In this document: piece after piece, positions 1-9,289 of the stretch | Layout: every line of letters starts with the position of its first letter | Position numbering within the stretch: position 1 is the stretch's first letter | Assembly: GCA_944322695.1 (NCBI GenBank) | Contig: CALUPQ010000004.1 | Coordinates: 1-43,772, forward strand | Source: an uncultured Mailhella sp. | GTDB taxonomy: Bacteria; Desulfobacterota; Desulfovibrionia; Desulfovibrionales; Desulfovibrionaceae | DNA length: 43,772 bases | Reading direction: 5' to 3' | Translations under genes and position numbers: made by a program | Notes under the pieces: model-generated | The model's database searches: none | What the model saw: only the letters and a program-made list of their open reading frames with translations | What the model was told of the DNA's origin: nothing

Positions 1-90
1 GCCTATGGGCGCAGTTGCCAGACCGCACCTCTTTTTTAGCAAATCAAAAGGAGTCTTTATCACTTACGCATAACTATAAGTTTTCGGGAA

Positions 91-118
91 CCCCCAGCCT
101 AGCTGGGGGGGTTCTTTT
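91..118 (+). terminator. Rho-independent terminator of an upstream plus-strand gene
   Basis: An 8-bp perfect stem (91-98 CCCCCAGC with 102-109 GCTGGGGG, 3-base loop) is followed by GGTTCTTTT. It would stop plus-strand transcription entering from outside the window. No coding frame is recognisable in bases 1-90, so the gene it serves cannot be named. Confidence 0.7.
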
Positions 119-120
119 AA

Positions 121-156
121 CCAAAAAAACAGGCCGTCCGCATATGCGGACGGCCT
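121..156 (-). terminator. Rho-independent terminator of the HU gene
   Basis: A 26-base perfect palindrome at 131-156 (AGGCCGTCCGCAT and its complement) is followed on the minus strand by GTTTTTTTGG. It lies 26 bases after the HU stop codon, in the right orientation to end that transcript, and stands back to back with the plus-strand terminator at 91-118. Confidence 0.8.
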
Positions 157-181
157 GTTCCACAGACACTCTGAAGCGCTG

Positions 182-457
182 TTACTTAATGGCATCCTTG
201 AGCGCCTTGCCGGGAAGGAACTTCACAACGGAGCAGGCGGGGATTTCAATCTTCTCATTGGTACGAGGGTTACGGCCGGTGCGAGGCGCGCGCTTGACAA
301 CCTTGAAGCTGCCAAAGCCCATCAGAGTGATGGAGTCGCCAGAAGCGAGGCACTCGGAAATGGCAGAAATGACAGCGTCCAGCGCCGCTTCCGATTTCAC
401 TTTCGTCTCAAGTCCGCTTTTGGCGTAAATCTTCTCGACCAGTTCAGCTTTCGTCAT
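182..457 (-). CDS. hup: HU family DNA-binding protein
   Basis: Nucleoid-associated histone-like protein that binds and bends DNA as a dimer in the cytoplasm. The 91-residue product has the usual HU length. It begins MTKAELVEKI and carries the HU signature around residues 46-70 (GFGSFKVVKR followed by GRNPRTNEKI), including the beta-arm with the intercalating proline in the RNP segment. The start at 457 is preferred over the longer frame because GGGAG sits 9 bases before this ATG and the extra upstream residues are not HU-like. The gene is monocistronic: it has its own terminator (121-156) and a perfect -35 box upstream. IHF subunits share the fold, but the Gly-Arg-Asn-Pro context with unmodified ends is generic HU. 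Confidence 0.93.
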   Translation of the reverse strand: MTKAELVEKIYAKSGLETKVKSEAALDAVISAISECLASGDSITLMGFGSFKVVKRAPRTGRNPRTNEKIEIPACSVVKFLPGKALKDAIK

Positions 458-506
458 GGTTTCACTCTCCCAAAAATTTTTTGACTCTTTCACTGAGTCA
501 CTTTTC

Positions 507-533
507 AGTAGAATGAGAATCCACGTATGTCAA
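507..533 (-). promoter_or_regulatory. Candidate promoter of hup
   Basis: Read on the minus strand, a perfect TTGACA (528-533) is followed after 15 bases by TCTACT (507-512). The spacing is short, so the -10 assignment is uncertain. Between it and the start codon the leader contains a small hairpin, GACTC-N7-GAGTC (483-499). Confidence 0.4.
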
Positions 534-561
534 GCTCGCCACAGCTAACCAGAGAAAATTT

Positions 562-1575
562 TTATGGAAAAGCCTTTTCATCACCTTCCGGGGAGCCGCC
601 TTGGAAGCCGAAAACACTAGCGCTGCAAGCCTTGGCAAAGGCCTCGGAACTTTCCCGCCAGCGCCTGAAATTCACCCATGTCAGTTCGTGCTTGTTGCAC
701 GAAAGGTGCACGACCTGCGAGCCCGGAATCTCCCGGAACGCCTGCACCACATGGTGGTCCGTCGCCCCCTGCAACTTTATGGTGCAGACCATGTTGCCCA
801 CGGCCCCGGCGTCCAGCCAGTGCTTCACCGCTCCGAGCAGGCGCTCCGGGTAGCAGGCCATGTCGGAAAAAAGCCAGTCCACGTATCCCGCCGTCTGAGG
901 TTCCAGTCCGAACCCGCTGCCGAGACAGTGCTCCACCCCGGGCATGGCCGAAACCCGGCTGTCCAGAGGAGACTTGTCGATGCTGAACACCTTCGCCCCC
1001 AGTCCGGCAATCACCCATGTCCAGCCGCCGGGAGCGGACCCGAGGTCGAGGCAGAGCTCGCCCGGGCGCGGAGCGCAGCCGAAAAGCGTGAACGTCTCCC
1101 ACAGCTTGAGATAGGCACGGCTCGGCGGGTTCACCCTGTCTTCCTCAAAACGGACGTCCCCATCGGGAAACGCGGAGCTGCACTTGGCGGAAACAAGAAG
1201 CGTGTCATGGTCCCACAGCGTCCACGACCCCAGAGGCGAGGAAGGCGCCGCCTTCCCGAAGGGAAGAGGCTTCGACTTCACCGGGGGCAGCTGCTGCTCA
1301 ATGAGCGCCGCACGACGGTGAAAATCCACGGCATGCAACTTCCAGTTGCGCTGTATGGACTTGAGCGTGCGCACCGCATCGCCCACGGAGGTGATGGGCT
1401 GAAAGAAGGGCTCAAGCCAGATATTCTGCGCCCAGGCCGAAGGAAAAAGCCCTTCGGCCAGAACAAGCCTTTCCTTCACGTCGCGTACGTGCACGCCGTG
1501 AAGGGACAGCTCATCCAGAAGGTCCTTCTCAAAGCCCTTCGCCGCCAGATAGGCAATGAGAGGCCTACTTGACAT
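562..1575 (-). CDS. RlmM-like 23S rRNA 2'-O-ribose methyltransferase (FtsJ/RrmJ fold)
   Basis: SAM-dependent RNA 2'-O-methyltransferase; the nearest characterised family is RlmM, which modifies C2498 of 23S rRNA in E. coli. The 337-residue product has an N-terminal RNA-recruiting region (1-150) and a Rossmann methyltransferase domain. Motif I DLGSAPGG is at 177-184, and the K-D-K-E tetrad typical of FtsJ enzymes can be traced as Lys156, Asp238 (FSDM), Lys267 (TIKLQG) and Glu297. The open frame runs on upstream to 1881, but that part is the shadow of the overlapping ligase gene. The start MSSRPLIAYL at 1575 overlaps the ligase stop by 11 bases, indicating translational coupling. Exact rRNA target is inferred. 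Confidence 0.82.
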   Translation of the reverse strand: MSSRPLIAYLAAKGFEKDLLDELSLHGVHVRDVKERLVLAEGLFPSAWAQNIWLEPFFQPITSVGDAVRTLKSIQRNWKLHAVDFHRRAALIEQQLPPVKSKPLPFGKAAPSSPLGSWTLWDHDTLLVSAKCSSAFPDGDVRFEEDRVNPPSRAYLKLWETFTLFGCAPRPGELCLDLGSAPGGWTWVIAGLGAKVFSIDKSPLDSRVSAMPGVEHCLGSGFGLEPQTAGYVDWLFSDMACYPERLLGAVKHWLDAGAVGNMVCTIKLQGATDHHVVQAFREIPGSQVVHLSCNKHELTWVNFRRWRESSEAFAKACSASVFGFQGGSPEGDEKAFP

Positions 1576-3214
1576 TGGGGAACAGCTCCGCGGCCATCTC
1601 GCGCAGTTTGTACTTCTGCACCTTGCCGTTGGCCGTTTTGGGGAACTCGTCCACCACGGCGACGTAACGCGGAATCTTGTGCCAGGCCACACGCCCGCGG
1701 CAGAAGTCGCGCACGTCTTCGGGGCGGAGAGTCTTTCCCTCGCGGGCGATGAGGAAGGCCGCCACATCCTCGCCGTAGCGGCGGGAGGGAATGCCAAGGA
1801 CCTGCACGTCGCGCACGTCCTCCATTTCCAGCAGAAATTCCTCAATTTCACGCGGATAGATGTTCTCGCCGCCGCGCACAATCATGTCCTTGATGCGGCC
1901 GGTGATGCGCAGGTACCCTTCAGCGTCCATCACGCCGAGGTCGCCGGTGTGGAGCCAGCCTTCGGCGTCGATGGTTTCCGCCGTGGCTTCGGGCATATTG
2001 AAATAGCCCTTCATCACATTGTAGCCGCGGCAGCAGATTTCGCCCTGACTCCCCGCTTCCACCTTCTGCCGGGTCACGGGGTCGCGCAGTTCCACTTCCA
2101 CGCCTTCCAGCACGCTGCCCACGGAGCGGCAGCGGTGCTCGTCGCTTTCCGAGATGCCCGTCATGGTGATGACCGGAGAGCATTCGGTAAGGCCGTAGGG
2201 AATGACTATGGCCTTGAGGTTCATGGCCTCCATGACCTGCCGAATCAGAGGTTCGGGGCATACGGAGCCGCTCATGAGTCCGAAGCGCAGGCTGGAGAAA
2301 TCGTACTGGCTGAAGCGGCGATGCCCCAGCATGGAAATATAGGTGGAAGGAACGCCGTACACGCCGGTGCACTTTTCATCCTGGATGGCGGCCATCACCC
2401 GCTCGGGAGAGAAGGTTTCCGTGATGACCATGGTCGCCCCGTGGCTCACGCAGGCCAGCACGCCCACCACGCAGCCCAGACAGTGGAAAAGCGGCAGCGG
2501 AATGATGACGCGGTCCTTTTCGGTGAGCTCCTCGCGTTCGCCCACCCAGTAGCCGTTGTTGCCGATGCCCACATGGGAGAGCATGACGCCCTTGGGGAAG
2601 CCCGTGGTACCCGAAGTGTACTGCATGTTCACCACGTCATGCGGCTTCACGAGGGCCTTGCGCGCCTCGTACTCCTCATCGGAAACGTCTCCGGCCCGGT
2701 TCAGGATGGCGGAAAGCGGCAGGACGCCCGGATGAGGAATGTCCTTGAGGCTCATGACGCGACGCAGATGGGGGAACTTCTCGCAGTGCAGCTCTCCCTC
2801 GTGCTGGTCCTTCAGGTTGGGAATGACCCGGTACAGGGCCGACACGTAGTCGTAATCCAGAAAGCCGTCGATGCAGAAGAAATTTTCGCACTCGGACTGG
2901 CGGATGAGATATTCCAGCTCGCTGTCGCGGTAGTTGGTGTTCACCGCCAGAAGCGTGGCCCCTATGCGGGCGGCGGCGAACATGAGGGACACCCAGTTGG
3001 GCACGTTGGTGGCCCAGAGGGCAATTTTTTCGCCGGGCTGCACGCCCAGCGCCATCAGGCCCCGTCCCAGCCTGTCCACAGTGTCGGCAAACTCGCTCCA
3101 GGTCTGCCGGTAATCGTGCCCCACATAAACAAGGGCCTCACGTTCAGGAAAACGCCTGACGGTTTCGTCCAGCATCTGGCCGAGGGTGCGTTCCTGCAAT
3201 TTAAATTCTGACAT
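1565..3214 (-). CDS. Acyl-CoA synthetase (AMP-forming), fatty-acid--CoA ligase type
   Basis: ANL-superfamily adenylate-forming enzyme that activates a carboxylic acid, probably a medium- or long-chain fatty acid, with ATP and joins it to CoA. The 549-residue product has the P-loop YTSGTTGFPKG at 199-209, then YGLTECSP, WLHTGDLG, a GRIKDMIVRGGENIYP hinge and the C-terminal KTANGKVQK containing the catalytic lysine. The start MSEFKLQERT at 3214 is chosen for its AAGGAAC site; the frame extends to 3349 without ligase-like sequence. The gene is divergent from hypF and overlaps the downstream rRNA methyltransferase gene. Chain length cannot be read from sequence; a methylmalonyl- or benzoate-type ligase is less likely. 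Confidence 0.88.
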   Translation of the reverse strand: MSEFKLQERTLGQMLDETVRRFPEREALVYVGHDYRQTWSEFADTVDRLGRGLMALGVQPGEKIALWATNVPNWVSLMFAAARIGATLLAVNTNYRDSELEYLIRQSECENFFCIDGFLDYDYVSALYRVIPNLKDQHEGELHCEKFPHLRRVMSLKDIPHPGVLPLSAILNRAGDVSDEEYEARKALVKPHDVVNMQYTSGTTGFPKGVMLSHVGIGNNGYWVGEREELTEKDRVIIPLPLFHCLGCVVGVLACVSHGATMVITETFSPERVMAAIQDEKCTGVYGVPSTYISMLGHRRFSQYDFSSLRFGLMSGSVCPEPLIRQVMEAMNLKAIVIPYGLTECSPVITMTGISESDEHRCRSVGSVLEGVEVELRDPVTRQKVEAGSQGEICCRGYNVMKGYFNMPEATAETIDAEGWLHTGDLGVMDAEGYLRITGRIKDMIVRGGENIYPREIEEFLLEMEDVRDVQVLGIPSRRYGEDVAAFLIAREGKTLRPEDVRDFCRGRVAWHKIPRYVAVVDEFPKTANGKVQKYKLREMAAELFPNVK

Positions 3215-3495
3215 ATTCCGTTCCTTTACATCAGTACGCGGAAATTCCGGGACCCGGTGACGGACAACCGCCGCCATGGGAGCAAACCTCGAAAGGGAAG
3301 TTTCCCGGAGGAAACCGCCCTTTCCGCCAGCGAAACACGCATGACGCAAAACCTCTCTCGGCAGTTTCCAGTCCGGGTATCTTATGTTATTGCGTACGCT
3401 TTCTCAAGGAAAAATGCTGACCTGCCCCTGCCGGAAAGCCTCCCGCCGCTTTCCTTCGAAGGTCCTGAGAGCTATACTCCCGTCCGGAGGAATCC

Positions 3496-5901
3496 ATGAC
3501 GGCAAGGCATATTTATACGGTGACAGGTCAGGTTCAGGGCGTGGGCTTTCGCCCCTTCATCTACCGGGAAGCCTCGAAACTGGGGCTGACGGGAAGTGTG
3601 GGCAACACCCCCGAAGGCGTACGCATAGAGGTTCAGGGAGAAGAAGAGGCCCTTGCGCTCTTTTCCTCCTTTCCCGAACGGGTACCGCCGCTGGCGCGCA
3701 TAGCATCCCTGACGCGAGAGGTCGCAGAACCGCTGCCGGACGAAAACGTCTTTCACATCCGCACCACGCACTCCGGCGCGCACCGGGGACACCGCGTGCT
3801 CGTCAGCCCGGACGTGGCCCCCTGCGACGCATGTCTTGCCGACATGGCCGAAAAGAGCAACCGCCGCTTCGGCTACGCCTTCACCAACTGCACGAACTGC
3901 GGTCCGCGCTACACCATCACCCGTTCCATCCCCTATGACAGGCCGGTGACCAGCATGGCCTGCTTTCCTCTGTGTCCCCCGTGCGCCGAAGAATATCACA
4001 ACCCGGCAGACCGACGTTTCCATGCCCAGCCCAACGCCTGCCCGGACTGCGGCCCCGTGCTCTGGCTGGAAGGGGCGGACGGAGTCCCCGGCATCGACCA
4101 GGAAGCCCCGGAAAAGCAGCGCGCCATGCAGGAAGAGCGCAGAAAGCGCTACGGCCTGCCGGAACATGCCGTCATGGGGAACGCCGCCATTCCCGCCCTG
4201 CTTGCCGCGCTGAAAAAAGGACGCATCGCAACCGTAAAAGGCCTCGGAGGTTTCCATCTGGTGTGCGATGCAGGGAACGCCGACGCCGTGGCGGAACTCC
4301 GCCGCCGGAAAAACCGCCCGCACAAGGCGCTCGCCGTCATGGTGGCGGACGTGGAAAGCGCGCGGCGCTTTGCCGTACTCAGCGAAGATGCGTGCAGACG
4401 CATCTCCTCGCCGAGACGCCCCATCGTCATCTGTCCCCGCCGTCAGGGAGCCCTGCCCGACATCCTTGCGCCGGACACATCAAGCATCGGGCTCATGCTG
4501 CCCTCCACGCCGCTTCATCATCTGCTCTTTCATCCCGAATGGACGGGCGGACGGAAGGAAGACGCCCTGCCCGCCCTTGTCATGACCTCCGGCAACCCCC
4601 ACGGAGCGCCCCTCTGCCTGGGCAACCGGGAAGCGCGGGAACGCCTCGGCGGCATGGCCGACCTATTTCTGTTCCACGACCGCGACATTCTCGTACGCGT
4701 GGACGATTCCGTGCTCTTTCCCGCCGACGACGTCCACCCCTCCCTCATGGTGCGCCGGGCGCGCGGTTTCGTTCCCGAACCCATGCCTCTGCCGGAAAGA
4801 CCGAACAGAAATGCCGTGGACTGCGTGTTCGCCGCCGGAGCGGAGCTCAAGCATACCTTCTGCCTCACCCGCGGGGGAGAAGCCTTCGTCAGTCAGCACA
4901 TCGGAGACGTAAGCAGAGCGGAAAGCCTCGCCTTTTTCGAAGAGACGCTGAAACACCTCCTCGCGCTTCTCGAAGTGGAACCGCGCCTTGTCGTGCGCGA
5001 CCTGCACCCGGACTACCTCTCCAGCCGTCTTGCGGACGAGTTCGCCCGTGAGCGGGGACTGCCGGAACTCCCGCTTCAGCACCATGCGGCCCACGTCTGC
5101 GCCGTCATGGCGGAACACGGCCGCACCTCTCCCGTGCTGGGGCTTGCGCTGGACGGCTCCGGCCTCGGAGACGACGGCACCGTCTGGGGCGGCGAACTTC
5201 TGCTTGTCCGGCCCGGAAGCTGGCAGCGTATCGGCCGTCTTTCCCCCTTTTCGCTGCCCGGCGGCGAAGCCGCCATACGTTCGCCGTGGCGGGTGGCCGA
5301 AGCGCTCCGGTACGCCTCCGGCCTGCCCGAAAGCTGCCGCCCCTGGCTTGCCGGCTCCCCCGAGAGGGCAAAACTCTCCCCCATGGTGGAGGAAATGCTG
5401 AAGCGTGACGTACGCTGCCTGCGCACGTCGAGCTGCGGCAGGCTCTTCGATGCCGTTTCCGCTCTTGCCGGACTATGCTTCGACGTCACCTACGAAGGTC
5501 AGGCTGCCATCAGGCTGGAAGAAGCGCAGGACTTCGGGGAAACGGGGGGCTACCGCCTGCCCGTGCTGGAAAGAAACGGCCTTCTGGAGGCGGACGCGGC
5601 GGAACTCTTCCGTCAGGCCGCCCGGGACGCAGCGCAGCCCGCGCGCCTTGCCAGGCGCTTCCACAAAGGCCTCGCCTGCGGTCTGGCCGCATGGGCGCGC
5701 GCCGCGGCAGACGGCACGGGCGTAACGGACGTGGCGCTGTGCGGCGGCGTGTTCAACAACCGTACGCTGCTGACGGAGCTGCCCGCCGAACTTCGCCGTC
5801 TCGGCCTTACCCCCCTGCTGCCCTCCCGCTTTCCGTCAGGAGACGGGGCCATCGCCCTCGGGCAGGCGCTGTGGGGAGACTGGTTCCTCGAAGAACAGTG
5901 A
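3496..5901 (+). CDS. hypF: Carbamoyltransferase HypF, [NiFe] hydrogenase maturation
   Basis: Cytoplasmic enzyme that turns carbamoyl phosphate and ATP into carbamoyl-adenylate and loads the carbamoyl group on HypE, the source of the cyanide ligands of [NiFe] hydrogenases. The 801-residue product shows the full domain order: acylphosphatase (1-92, VQGVGFRPF), two zinc fingers with CxxC pairs at Cys110/113, 132/135, 160/163 and 182/185, a YrdC-like domain (about 205-395, with HKALAVM), and a C-terminal Kae1-like domain with HHAAHVCAVMAEHG and LALDGSGLGDDGTVWGGE. GGAGG six bases before the ATG fixes the start. No other hyp gene is adjacent, so it stands apart from any maturation operon. Confidence 0.97.
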   Translation: MTARHIYTVTGQVQGVGFRPFIYREASKLGLTGSVGNTPEGVRIEVQGEEEALALFSSFPERVPPLARIASLTREVAEPLPDENVFHIRTTHSGAHRGHRVLVSPDVAPCDACLADMAEKSNRRFGYAFTNCTNCGPRYTITRSIPYDRPVTSMACFPLCPPCAEEYHNPADRRFHAQPNACPDCGPVLWLEGADGVPGIDQEAPEKQRAMQEERRKRYGLPEHAVMGNAAIPALLAALKKGRIATVKGLGGFHLVCDAGNADAVAELRRRKNRPHKALAVMVADVESARRFAVLSEDACRRISSPRRPIVICPRRQGALPDILAPDTSSIGLMLPSTPLHHLLFHPEWTGGRKEDALPALVMTSGNPHGAPLCLGNREARERLGGMADLFLFHDRDILVRVDDSVLFPADDVHPSLMVRRARGFVPEPMPLPERPNRNAVDCVFAAGAELKHTFCLTRGGEAFVSQHIGDVSRAESLAFFEETLKHLLALLEVEPRLVVRDLHPDYLSSRLADEFARERGLPELPLQHHAAHVCAVMAEHGRTSPVLGLALDGSGLGDDGTVWGGELLLVRPGSWQRIGRLSPFSLPGGEAAIRSPWRVAEALRYASGLPESCRPWLAGSPERAKLSPMVEEMLKRDVRCLRTSSCGRLFDAVSALAGLCFDVTYEGQAAIRLEEAQDFGETGGYRLPVLERNGLLEADAAELFRQAARDAAQPARLARRFHKGLACGLAAWARAAADGTGVTDVALCGGVFNNRTLLTELPAELRRLGLTPLLPSRFPSGDGAIALGQALWGDWFLEEQ

Positions 5902-6204
5902 ACTGGCAGCCTGCGGCCGCTTCCACCTCTTTACGGGCAGGTTCGACAAGCATGCTCCCGGCCGAGAGCCGCCGTTCTCTGCCATGACACAGGCCGCACG
6001 CCGGGGCTCTTCGGCCGGCTTCCTTCCGCATGAGCCTTCCGTAAAAAGGGGCGGGGCAGATAAGCACTTCTTCGACCAAGCCTCAAAACCTCCGCTGTCC
6101 GCACCTTTTTTTGCGCCTCCTCCAAAAAGATTCTGCCGCAAAATTTTTCCAGCATGTCAAAGAGGTTAAAAGCGCATGAGAAGAAGGGCTGGAGGTCTCC
6201 ATCC
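5902..6204. other. Non-coding stretch between hypF and the sahR promoter
   Basis: No convincing gene or hairpin terminator was found here. The part after about 6100 becomes AT-rich as it approaches the sahR promoter. Short open frames in this interval have neither ribosome-binding sites nor recognisable products. Confidence 0.6.
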
Positions 6205-6233
6205 TTGACTATATACAGATAACCGGATATAGT
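6205..6233 (+). promoter_or_regulatory. Sigma-70 type promoter of sahR-ahcY
   Basis: TTGACT at 6205-6210 and TATAGT at 6228-6233 are separated by exactly 17 bases, 40 bases before the sahR start codon. This is one of the two best-looking promoters in the window. Confidence 0.72.
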
Positions 6234-6235
6234 AA

Positions 6236-6251
6236 ATCGATAAATCTTGAT
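6236..6251 (+). promoter_or_regulatory. Candidate SahR operator
   Basis: An AT-rich imperfect inverted repeat, ATCGATAAATCTTGAT, lies 3 bases after the -10 box, where a bound repressor would block initiation. Ten of 16 positions are symmetric (ATCnAnA half-sites). ArsR-family regulators bind such dyads near their own promoters. The site is inferred from position and symmetry, not from comparison with an aligned consensus. Confidence 0.45.
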
Positions 6252-6273
6252 ATTCATGTCCTGACAGAAGGTT

Positions 6274-7218
6274 ATGAAGGCTCTTCGATATTTTAAAGCC
6301 CTTTCGGATGAAACACGCCTGCGCCTCGCGCTGGTTCTTTTCCATTACGAGCTGTCCGTCAACGAGCTGGTCTCGCTTCTCGGCATGGGGCAGTCGCGCA
6401 TCTCCCGGCACCTCAAGATTCTGACCGAAGCCGGGATTCTCCAGTCACGCAGAGACGGCCTGTGGGTGTTCTATTCCGCCGAACCGGAAGGTCCGGGCCA
6501 TGAATTTCTCGCCGGCGTCATGCCCTTCATGCAGGATGACGACGTCTGCCGCGCGGACCTCGACATGGCTTCGCACATCATTGAGGAACGGGCGCTGAAG
6601 ACCCGGCAGTTCTTCAATGACATCGCCGACGACTGGGACGAGATGAACCGCGAAATTCTCGGCGACTTCTCCCTGCCGGACGTGATTCTGCACGCCGTGC
6701 CGGAAAACTGCGGCGTGGCCGCGGACCTCGGCTGCGGCACGGGCGAGGTGCTCGAACATCTGCGCGGCGCCTGCCGCGAGCTCATCGGCGTGGACGATTC
6801 CCCGCGCATGCTGGAGCTTGCGCGCCGCCGCTTCGGCGACAACATGAACGGCATTTCCCTGCGCATAGGCGAGCTCGACTACCTGCCCCTGCGCGATGGA
6901 GAGGCCGATTTCATCTGCATCAATCTTGTGCTGCATCACCTCTCCCGCCCCTCCATGTCTCTCGGGGAAATAGCCCGGGTGCTGCATCCGGGAGGGCTTG
7001 TTCTGGTGACGGATTTCGACCAGCACAGTCAGGAATCCATGCGCACCATGTACGGCGACCGCTGGCTCGGCTTCTCCCTGGACGAGCTTTCCGCGGCTCT
7101 GGTCAAAACCGGTCTCACCATCGTGGACTATCGCCGTCAGCCGGTAAAGAAAAATCTGGCGCTGCATCTCATACTGGCCCGCAAGAATGCCGCAGGCGCG
7201 GCTTCTTCCGCGCTGTGA
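6274..7218 (+). CDS. sahR: SahR-type regulator: ArsR HTH fused to SAM-methyltransferase domain
   Basis: Transcriptional regulator of the SAM/methionine cycle. SahR proteins are known in Proteobacteria as ArsR-family repressors that respond to S-adenosylhomocysteine. The 314-residue product has an ArsR winged helix at about 1-85 (ALSDETRLRLALVLF, then SRISRHLKILTEAGIL) and a class I methyltransferase fold after about residue 105, with motif I DLGCGTGE at 151-158, VDDSP at the end of the second strand and NLVLHHL. The domain is probably a ligand sensor rather than an enzyme. It is directly upstream of ahcY (39-base gap) behind one promoter, as in Desulfovibrio. The start has AGAAGG unusually close (2 bases). 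Confidence 0.88.
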   Translation: MKALRYFKALSDETRLRLALVLFHYELSVNELVSLLGMGQSRISRHLKILTEAGILQSRRDGLWVFYSAEPEGPGHEFLAGVMPFMQDDDVCRADLDMASHIIEERALKTRQFFNDIADDWDEMNREILGDFSLPDVILHAVPENCGVAADLGCGTGEVLEHLRGACRELIGVDDSPRMLELARRRFGDNMNGISLRIGELDYLPLRDGEADFICINLVLHHLSRPSMSLGEIARVLHPGGLVLVTDFDQHSQESMRTMYGDRWLGFSLDELSAALVKTGLTIVDYRRQPVKKNLALHLILARKNAAGAASSAL

Positions 7219-7257
7219 TCTCGTTTCAACATTCTGCCAACCTCTTATGGAGCTCTC

Positions 7258-8682
<1,425 letters not shown>

Positions 8683-8691
8683 TATCCCGCT

Positions 8692-8717
8692 TTTTCCCCG
8701 TACCCAACAGGGGAAAA
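8692..8717 (+). terminator. Hairpin after ahcY
   Basis: TTTTCCCC (8692-8699) and GGGGAAAA (8710-8717) form an 8-bp stem with a 10-base loop starting 9 bases after the ahcY stop. No clean T-run follows, so termination would be weak unless helped by the larger hairpin at 8728-8776. Confidence 0.45.
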
Positions 8718-8727
8718 GTCTTCCGCA

Positions 8728-8776
8728 AAGGGCCATGAATCCGGGCGACGAAACGCTGCCCGCATTCATGGCCCTT
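8728..8776. repeat. Large near-perfect hairpin downstream of ahcY
   Basis: AAGGGCCATGAAT (8728-8740) is exactly complementary to ATTCATGGCCCTT (8764-8776). Inside, after a single C/C mismatch, CGGGC (8742-8746) pairs with GCCCG (8758-8762), leaving an 11-base loop. The 18 paired positions make one of the largest hairpins in the window. It is followed by CTGCATGAAAGACTTCTTC rather than a T-tract. It may stabilise the ahcY mRNA, aid termination, or be a dispersed repeat. Confidence 0.6.
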
Positions 8777-9289
8777 CTGCATGAAAGACTTCTTCTTTGC
8801 CTTGTCCCCTGGTTGCTCTCGGCCATGCCGTCAGAGACGGCCTGCATCACAAAAACGCAAGGGAACGACGGAACGACGTCCCATGCCCTACCCGTCAGAA
8901 AAACGGCGCAGAATGGACCGTCTCCCTGCTGAAAACTCCGCGCAGAAAAGAAACGTTGTGGCCATTCCGCACTTCTGTCTGAAGAGCTGCCCTTTCCGGT
9001 TCTTATACGAAGCCAGAACTGCCCCTTCAGGCGACGGTTTGATTTGACGCCGTAAGGCTCTGATACTCAGACGCCCTCATGCAAAAAGCCCCTGGCTCAG
9101 CCCATGCGGAACGGCCATTTTCAGCGGTCCGTCAATGAACGGACGGGCAGGTTATTTTAAATCCGCGGAAGTTACGGCATTTCTCTTTTTTGAAAAAAAT
9201 TAACAGACCACAAAAGCAGTACTGTTGCCGTACTCTTTTTCGGCGGGCGACCCAGCGCCGGGCATTTTCCCTGCCGCCCCGCATACCCA
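8777..9289. other. Long non-coding stretch between ahcY and the broken MFS gene
   Basis: About 510 bases without a supportable gene. It contains a small hairpin (GTCCGT 9127-9132 with ACGGAC 9139-9144) and an AT-rich stretch near 9150-9205. The broken transporter gene ends at 9290 on the minus strand and no clear terminator was found for it. Confidence 0.55.

Noticed and set aside
1556-3211. A 551-residue plus-strand frame opposite the acyl-CoA synthetase gene
   Set aside because: Shadow frame; the opposite strand encodes all ANL motifs.
3473-3478. TATACT as a -10 box for hypF
   Set aside because: It would start the transcript within the ribosome-binding site region, and the -35 partner is poor.
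6205-6273. SAH riboswitch upstream of ahcY
   Set aside because: The leader is too short and AT-rich, and control by the adjacent SahR regulator explains the arrangement better.
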